Positions 7,501-10,772 of a DNA stretch of 10,772 bases are shown here, piece by piece. Positions within the stretch are counted from its first letter, which is position 1, and each line of letters starts with the position of its first letter. Origin of the DNA: an uncultured delta proteobacterium. Lineage in GTDB: Bacteria; Myxococcota_A; Polyangia; Polyangiales; Ga0077539. Under the pieces are notes generated by a model. It did not search any database. It had not been told where the DNA came from and saw only the letters and a program-made list of their open reading frames with translations. The DNA is taken from assembly GCA_903885885.1 (NCBI GenBank), contig CAISKJ010000206.1, positions 1-10,772 of the forward strand, given 5' to 3'. A program made the position numbers and the translations under genes.

Positions 7501-7632
7501 GGCCTCGGTGCCGAGGCGAAAGTGCAGGTCGGCCTCGTCGGCGAGGTCGTCGGCCCACGCGACCGAAGGCATCTCGAGCGGCGCGGCCACCGAAGCAGAC
7601 AGGATCAACAACAGGGCGCTACGGAGCTTCAT
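4582..7632 (-). CDS. TonB-dependent receptor with N-terminal TPR and triple PEGA-like extension
   Basis: The 1016-aa product is an outer-membrane active transporter that depends on TonB-ExbBD. A signal peptide (about 1-27, cleaved near AWA/DD) is followed by one or two TPR-like helix pairs (34-95), then three PEGA-like beta repeats at about 117-188, 189-260 and 261-330. Each contains the conserved PPG.Y/R.or VGDRRVR turn and a following GY/GF. A TonB-box-like stretch (VEEVEAASR, 330-338) leads into the plug (340-465) with its hallmark RIEVVRGPGSVLYGTGAVSGVINVVTR split around 434-460. The 22-strand barrel (about 470-1016) has FRAPSVYEQYY and ends in LSLGVNF with terminal Phe. C678 and C686 probably form a disulphide in an external loop. 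Ordinary receptors lack this 300-residue periplasmic extension. GC3 drops sharply in the barrel half. The substrate is unknown. ATG 7632 opens on the signal peptide; GAGG lies 12 nt upstream. Confidence 0.93.
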   Translation of the reverse strand: MKLRSALLLILSASVAAPLEMPSVAWADDLADEADLHFRLGTEAYAGREFRSALEHFLASNRLVPNRNVIFNIARTYEQLAQYADAHRYYTQALDVEQDAARRTVITDAVARIRPYVAVLRVLTDPPNATIFINRRDLGPRGTSPRSLAFPPGRYRVIAELEGYEPAESPEMQAGLGQETLINLRLTRIVGNVRVEGDAPGATVRVDSPDGTPAGRVPCDLVLPPGRHRLFVSQEGFATSEQDIEVQPRATVTARPHLSPLTGTLVINTDERDALVEVDGRPMGFTPVVVSVPVGDRRVRISLAGFRSIEQQVTIRSNEQTRLAPELRQVEEVEAASRTAEAVEDAPSSVTIIPGQELRAMGYPTIAEALRGVRGIFVSDDRFYPTVGFRGFSRMGDYGNRVLVLLNGQPTNDNWGFFSFVGYDARVDLEDVERIEVVRGPGSVLYGTGAVSGVINVVTRGRDARQGVGATVSTVEGNITRGHVQGTLRFGPNAGLWTSVSAATSPGRDFEFPELARPADATTGDPGSTGRSAGADGFDAMTVQGRTWVGAFSAQWMLNTRTKHVPTGLAGTILGDSRTYNSDTRGLFELRFEPRLSERVQLYTRAALNHYNFASANVFPGAGAAREFFSRERFLGTWTTAEARVAFTPLSWMRLMLGVEGQFHFQAQQHGEGYGTGCAAAQSSECESYLYLPNNEPQYSADAYDNHPFQILAGYMLADFTPSQRVRISAGVRYDQYFFAERSFGAFSPRLAIILRPYDRGNLKIMAGRAFRAPSVYEQYYNDNFSSIAPQNYGSNAPLTPETLWSGELEFTHRFSTTWTGTISGFTNYYDNFIQNVAGAATPPATMDDPMPASVGQYQNINSPVLTVGGEVEFRREWRQGWMFNAMYSFQRSEYVGSAAATLRRVPNSPEHIASLRGAMPIIGRALVLATRFSFESFRYDGNEAATSPDVQGHTDNAYIWDVMFSGQEQRAGLRYALGLYNVLDWRHSVPVASFFSARSVPQNGRTLMLSLGVNF

Positions 7633-7662
7633 GACGTTCTAGAGCCTCGCGGGAGCAGTCGA

Positions 7663-7682
7663 TCGGAGAGCCTTTGCTCCGA
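7663..7682 (-). promoter_or_regulatory. Hairpin in the kinase-receptor gap
   Basis: A perfect 6-bp inverted repeat (TCGGAG / CTCCGA) with an 8-nt loop lies 31-50 nt upstream of the receptor ATG on the reverse strand, and about 87 nt after the kinase stop. It has no T-run. It could be a leader structure of the receptor mRNA or a weak terminator of the kinase transcript. No convincing promoter was found in the 136-bp gap, so read-through from the kinase gene is possible. Confidence 0.3.
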
Positions 7683-7768
7683 CAGACTATCCCCTCGCAC
7701 GCCCACGCAAGAAGCATTTTCGTGCGACACGCCCGCGCCAAAGTGACGCAGCGGTCGTCGCCGAAGAC

Positions 7769-9538
7769 TCAGCGCTCGGTGGTGATCTCGAGGCCCGGAG
7801 GGCTGGACGAGCCGGTGTGGCTGCTGGGGGGCGTCACGCGCGGGGTCGAAGGCCGCCGCGGCGTACGGGGCTGCGAGCGATCGTCGACGGGCGCCTGCAC
7901 CTGCGGCGCCAGGCCGGGCTGCGGCGGCGCATACTGCGGCTGCGGCGCGTACTGCGGCGCGGGTTGCTGCTGCGTCGGCTGCTGCTGCGGCTCGTTCGAG
8001 AGCGTCGCAACGATGCGCACGTTGCCGTCGGAGGGGCCCTGGAGGATCGAGTAGGGCATGTAGCCCTGGCGGCGCACAGTGATCTGCCGCGGCTGCGCGC
8101 GCACACGGTCGTTCTCGACCGAGAGCTGCATGGGAGTCGAGCCGAGGCGGCGGTCGTTTTCGTACACGTCGGCGCCTTGCGGGTACGAATCGATCATCAG
8201 GGTGAAGTTGCGCTGCGGGTCCGACGGGTTGGCCGTGGGCAGCGCCTGCACCGTGGTTTGCACCGGCTGCTGACGCAGCGCGAGCACGATAAACGCGGCG
8301 CAGATCAGCACGAGGCCGGCGCCGCCGACGAAGAACCCGAAGCGCGACTGTCCCAGGAGCTCCTGCTCACGTCGCGTGGGCGGTGTCGGCGGTGCGGGGA
8401 CCGCGCGCGGAGCCGGCGCGTGGGCCGGGGCGGGCGGCTCGCCGAGTGAGACCTCGACGTCGGCGCCGGTCGAGAGCATCACCTCGACGTCGTCGGTCGG
8501 CTGGATCGTCGCAGGAAGCGGTGGCGGCGGCGCTCCGTTGTTTTCACCGCTGAACTGCGCCGCGAGGGGCGCCGAGTCGAGCGTCACCGACGTGGACGTG
8601 CCGAAGCCCGCGGTGAGGCCCATGGTGGAGGCGCACTCGCGGAGCTGGCGAATGAACTCGTCCATGTTCGCGGGGCGCGCGTCGGGGCTCTTCTCGAGGC
8701 AGCGCCGTACGAAGTTTTCGATGGGCTCGGGCACATCGACGTCGGCGTTGCGCTGCTTCATCGGCGGCACCGGCGTCTGCAGGTGCGCGATGAGAATCTG
8801 CACGCTCTTGTCAGACTCGAAGGGAACCTTGCCGCAGAGCATCTGATAGAGCATCACGCCGAGCGAGTAGACGTCGGTGCGGTGATCGACCTTCCCGTGC
8901 GCGATCTGCTCGGGCGACATGTACCGTGGCGACCCGAGAAACGAACCCTGTTGGGTGAGCTCTTCGGAGTCGTCGCTGAGCACCTTGCCGAGACCAAAAT
9001 CGAGGATCTTGACGATCTCGACGCCGTCTTCGTCGGGCACGAGCATCACGTTCGACGGCTTCATGTCGCGGTGCACGACGCCGTGCTTGTGCGCCTCGCG
9101 GAGTCCGCGCGCGAGCTGTCGGGCAACGCCAAGCGCCTCGGGAGGCGTAAGCCAGCCCCGTGACCGCAGACGACGGTGCAGCGTGTCGCCCGGGAGGAAC
9201 TCCATGGCCATGAAGAATCGGTCGGCGTCGAGCCCGTCGATGCGGCCATAGTCGAACACGGTCACGATGTTCGGGTGCTGCAGCCGCGACAAGATGCTCG
9301 CCTCGAGGAAGAAGCGCTTCTGAAACGCAGGGTCGCGCAGGTTCGCCGTATACGCCGGATTGAGCACCTTGATCGCGACCTGACGCGCCAGCACAAGCTG
9401 CTCGCCGCGGTAGATCGTGCCCATGCCTCCCACGGCGATCGGCTGGGTGATCTTGAACTTCTGGTTGATCACCATCCCGAGCAACGGATCGGAGTCGTTG
9501 TCGGGCAATGCGTCCGCGACCTTCTCTGCGGTGTTCAT
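7769..9538 (-). CDS. Transmembrane Hanks-type Ser/Thr protein kinase with extracytoplasmic PEGA domain
   Basis: The 589-aa product is an active-looking RD kinase. Motifs in order are the glycine loop VGGMGTIYRG (about 36-45), VAIK with ATP-binding K57, HRDMKPSN with catalytic D158, DFG with metal-binding D180, an activation segment rich in Thr/Ser (LTQQGSFLGSPRY) and SPEQ. After the kinase domain (to about 300) a Pro-rich cytoplasmic linker leads to one membrane helix (about 399-422, FGFFVGGAGLVLICAAFIVL). A PEGA domain (about 445-515: DSYPQGADVYENDRRLGSTP, then ITVRRQGY) follows, and then a Gln/Pro-rich, low-complexity tail. The PEGA domain therefore faces the periplasm and is the likely sensor or envelope anchor. 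ATG 9538 is preferred, with AGG 7 nt upstream; GTG 9544 in the same frame, with GGGGGAG 10 nt upstream, is a real alternative. The gene precedes the TonB receptor in the same orientation and is divergent from another kinase. Confidence 0.92.
   Translation of the reverse strand: MNTAEKVADALPDNDSDPLLGMVINQKFKITQPIAVGGMGTIYRGEQLVLARQVAIKVLNPAYTANLRDPAFQKRFFLEASILSRLQHPNIVTVFDYGRIDGLDADRFFMAMEFLPGDTLHRRLRSRGWLTPPEALGVARQLARGLREAHKHGVVHRDMKPSNVMLVPDEDGVEIVKILDFGLGKVLSDDSEELTQQGSFLGSPRYMSPEQIAHGKVDHRTDVYSLGVMLYQMLCGKVPFESDKSVQILIAHLQTPVPPMKQRNADVDVPEPIENFVRRCLEKSPDARPANMDEFIRQLRECASTMGLTAGFGTSTSVTLDSAPLAAQFSGENNGAPPPPLPATIQPTDDVEVMLSTGADVEVSLGEPPAPAHAPAPRAVPAPPTPPTRREQELLGQSRFGFFVGGAGLVLICAAFIVLALRQQPVQTTVQALPTANPSDPQRNFTLMIDSYPQGADVYENDRRLGSTPMQLSVENDRVRAQPRQITVRRQGYMPYSILQGPSDGNVRIVATLSNEPQQQPTQQQPAPQYAPQPQYAPPQPGLAPQVQAPVDDRSQPRTPRRPSTPRVTPPSSHTGSSSPPGLEITTER
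7889..7990 (-). repeat. In-gene low-complexity Gln/Pro tract
   Basis: This part of the kinase gene encodes residues of about 517-550 with short imperfect repeats: PQQQPTQQQP, then APQYAPQPQYAPPQPG. At DNA level (forward strand) it shows iterated tactgcggc-like and gctgctgcgg units. Such tracts are prone to length change by slippage. In the protein it should be an extended periplasmic arm beyond the PEGA domain, possibly contacting peptidoglycan or the outer membrane; that role is inference. Confidence 0.6.
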
Positions 9539-9831
9539 GTTCACGCCTGTCGTTCTCCCCCAGAAAGCGGCTGTCCCCGATGCGCTGCACACCCGAAAAC
9601 AGACGTAGGGCTTTTCACACTTTACCGCGAAATTCCGCCGAGATGTTGTTCATCGTGCGGCCCGCTCTGCTTTGGCGGGCTCGCGGGTCGGCAGCCTTTG
9701 AGGGGGAGCCGTAGCGCGAGGGTACGCGAGGCATGGGGGCGACGTGCAAATTCGTAACAGCCGCAACCTCGGCCATTCGGCGCTTGATCGGCAGCCCCGC
9801 GGCCACGCATACTGCTCGCCCGGGAAATGCG
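9539..9831. promoter_or_regulatory. Divergent promoter region between two kinase genes
   Basis: This 293-bp gap separates two divergently transcribed kinase genes and must hold both promoters. It contains an inverted repeat GCCCGC / GCGGGC (9660-9665 and 9675-9680, 9-nt spacer) and a 7-bp direct repeat CGCGAGG at 9715-9721 and 9725-9731, exactly 10 bp apart and so on one face of the helix. The lowest-GC part (about 9610-9650) is the best place for a promoter melting region, but no clear sigma-70 pair was found. Short frames here show no domain. Confidence 0.4.
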
Positions 9832-10772
9832 ATGACGCAGCACTTTGTTCGGTGCCCCCACTGTGGCCTGCCCCACTCCGCCGACACCGTGATGTGCCCG
9901 GTGCATCGCGTTCCCGTGAACGCGCGGAGCCAGAGCGTGGCGCCGCCTGCGTTGGCTCGTGCGCCGTCGCTGAGGCCGCCCTCGCTCCCCACCGCGACGC
10001 CGCTCTCGGTGCCCACGGGCCGCGCGCAGCCCACGCCCTCGGTGCGCCCCCCGGCGCTCCCGACGGTGCAGCCTGCGGTCTCGCCGCAAGCGCCTCCGCG
10101 CCAGCCGCGGCTCCGGGCCTCGACGTTCTCCGGGCCTCCGATGCAGTCGCAGCCGTTCGGTTCGTCGGCGCCGTCGCAGCAGTTTGGCCCGACGCAGCCC
10201 TCGGCCCTCGCGTCGCCCAGCGCCATCTCTTCGTCGTCGTTGCCGCCCGCGGCCCCGCTCCCCGACAACCGCGCGGCGCAGCGCCCTGCGGGCGACGGCA
10301 ACCGCGCTGCGGTTCGCTGGCCGCCGAGCGCGGTGGCGCTGCCCTTCGGCGAGCGGGAAGAGCCCCACGCGCTTCCGCGGCCCTCGTCGGAGGCGCCGCT
10401 CGTGGGCCAGCTCATCGACAACCGGTACCGCATCTTCGGGGTGATCGCGAAGGGCGGCATGGGCGTGGTGTACGACGGCATCCACGTGGGCCTCGCGCGC
10501 CCGGTCGCCATCAAGACCCTGCACGCCCGCTACGTGAACGACAAGGTCGCCCTCGCCCGCTTTCAAAACGAAGCCGCCGTCGTGGGGCGCTTCGGGCACA
10601 AGAACATCGTCGAGGTCCACGACATGGGCATGCTCGACGATGCGACGCCCTACCTGGTGATGGAGCGCCTCGAGGGCGAGACGGTCACGCAGCGCCTTCA
10701 GCACGAACGTCCGATGCGCGTCGAGACCGCCATCGAGATCGCGATGGAGGTGCTCAACGCGCTGATCGTCAC
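9832..10772 (+). CDS. Hanks-type Ser/Thr protein kinase, 3' end missing
   Basis: The frame runs from ATG 9832 through the right edge (313 complete codons). The N-terminus carries a compact cysteine/histidine knuckle, C8-x2-C11-x10-C22-x2-H25, likely to bind zinc. A linker of about 165 residues, rich in Pro, Ser, Ala and Gln and presumably disordered, follows. The kinase domain begins at about L194 (LIDNRYRI) with a glycine loop AKGGMGVVYDG (206-216), VAIK with ATP-binding K228, a C-helix region (FQNEAAVVGRFGHKNIVEVHD) and the hinge YLVMERLEGE. The window ends before the HRD and DFG motifs, so activity cannot be judged. No signal peptide or membrane segment is visible, and the kinase part is cytoplasmic. 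Only a weak GGGA lies upstream of ATG 9832, and no upstream in-frame start looks better. The long reverse-strand frames across the linker are composition shadows. Confidence 0.88.
   Translation, partial: MTQHFVRCPHCGLPHSADTVMCPVHRVPVNARSQSVAPPALARAPSLRPPSLPTATPLSVPTGRAQPTPSVRPPALPTVQPAVSPQAPPRQPRLRASTFSGPPMQSQPFGSSAPSQQFGPTQPSALASPSAISSSSLPPAAPLPDNRAAQRPAGDGNRAAVRWPPSAVALPFGEREEPHALPRPSSEAPLVGQLIDNRYRIFGVIAKGGMGVVYDGIHVGLARPVAIKTLHARYVNDKVALARFQNEAAVVGRFGHKNIVEVHDMGMLDDATPYLVMERLEGETVTQRLQHERPMRVETAIEIAMEVLNALIV

Noticed and set aside
6184..7746. Long forward-strand frame (520 codons) antisense to the TonB receptor N-terminus
   Set aside because: It is Arg/His/Gly/Ala-rich with no domain, and arises because high GC3 on the coding strand suppresses stops in the opposite frame. 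The reverse-strand frame carries clear receptor motifs.
7683..7768. Sigma-70-like TTGCGT...GATAGT pair upstream of the receptor gene on the reverse strand
   Set aside because: Spacing and matches are poor, and similar pairs occur by chance in this sequence.
7889..7990. Possible CRISPR-like or intergenic tandem array
   Set aside because: The repeats are short, imperfect and in frame within the kinase gene, encoding a Gln/Pro tail. They are not a spaced repeat array.
9622..10704. Reverse-strand frames (about 360 and 299 codons) across the second kinase's linker
   Set aside because: They are Arg/Gly/Ala composition shadows of a Pro/Ser-rich forward frame that has a start codon, a Cys/His cluster and a kinase domain.

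Overview
This GC-rich window carries several hallmarks of a Myxococcota (deltaproteobacterial) chromosome, probably a Polyangiales or Sandaracinaceae-like lineage. The evidence is Hanks-type Ser/Thr kinases with proline-rich linkers, PEGA domains on envelope proteins, a TonB-dependent receptor with an N-terminal TPR/PEGA extension, and strong GC3 bias in most genes. The assignment comes from gene content only, not from a search. No tRNA, rRNA, CRISPR array, complete insertion sequence or integrase was seen.

Layout. (1) 2-1114 (+) is the 3' part of an OmpL-like BBP2-family outer-membrane barrel. (2) 1259-2614 (+) is an agmatine/peptidyl-arginine deiminase family enzyme with a lipoprotein signal and all catalytic residues. 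(3) 2615-2971 has no recognisable gene. (4) 2972-3310 and 3339-4499 (+) form a two-gene unit: a 112-aa four-helix SMR/DMT-like membrane protein and a DUF2156 protein (LPG_synthase_C fold). They are joined by a 10-codon mini-ORF that overlaps both. (5) A long two-tier hairpin at 4500-4549 sits between convergent genes. (6) 4582-7632 (-) is a 1016-aa TonB-dependent receptor built as signal peptide, TPRs, three PEGA-like repeats, plug and barrel. (7) 7769-9538 (-) is a transmembrane Ser/Thr kinase with an extracytoplasmic PEGA domain and a Gln/Pro-rich tail. (8) 9832 to the right edge (+) is a second Ser/Thr kinase, divergent from the first, with a short CxxC...CxxH knuckle and a long Pro/Ser-rich linker. 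It is cut by the window before its catalytic loop.

How the parts may work together. The kinase and the TonB receptor share an orientation and lie 136 bp apart. Both place PEGA modules in the periplasm, which suggests, without proving it, a trans-envelope signalling pair in which PEGA takes the place of the STN/FecR contact of FecA-type systems. The small membrane protein plus DUF2156 pair resembles a split transferase-and-flippase arrangement, analogous in logic to MprF. Third-position GC is lower from about 1115 to about 5950 and rises abruptly inside the TonB receptor gene, so the central block, including most of the receptor barrel, may have a different history from its flanks.
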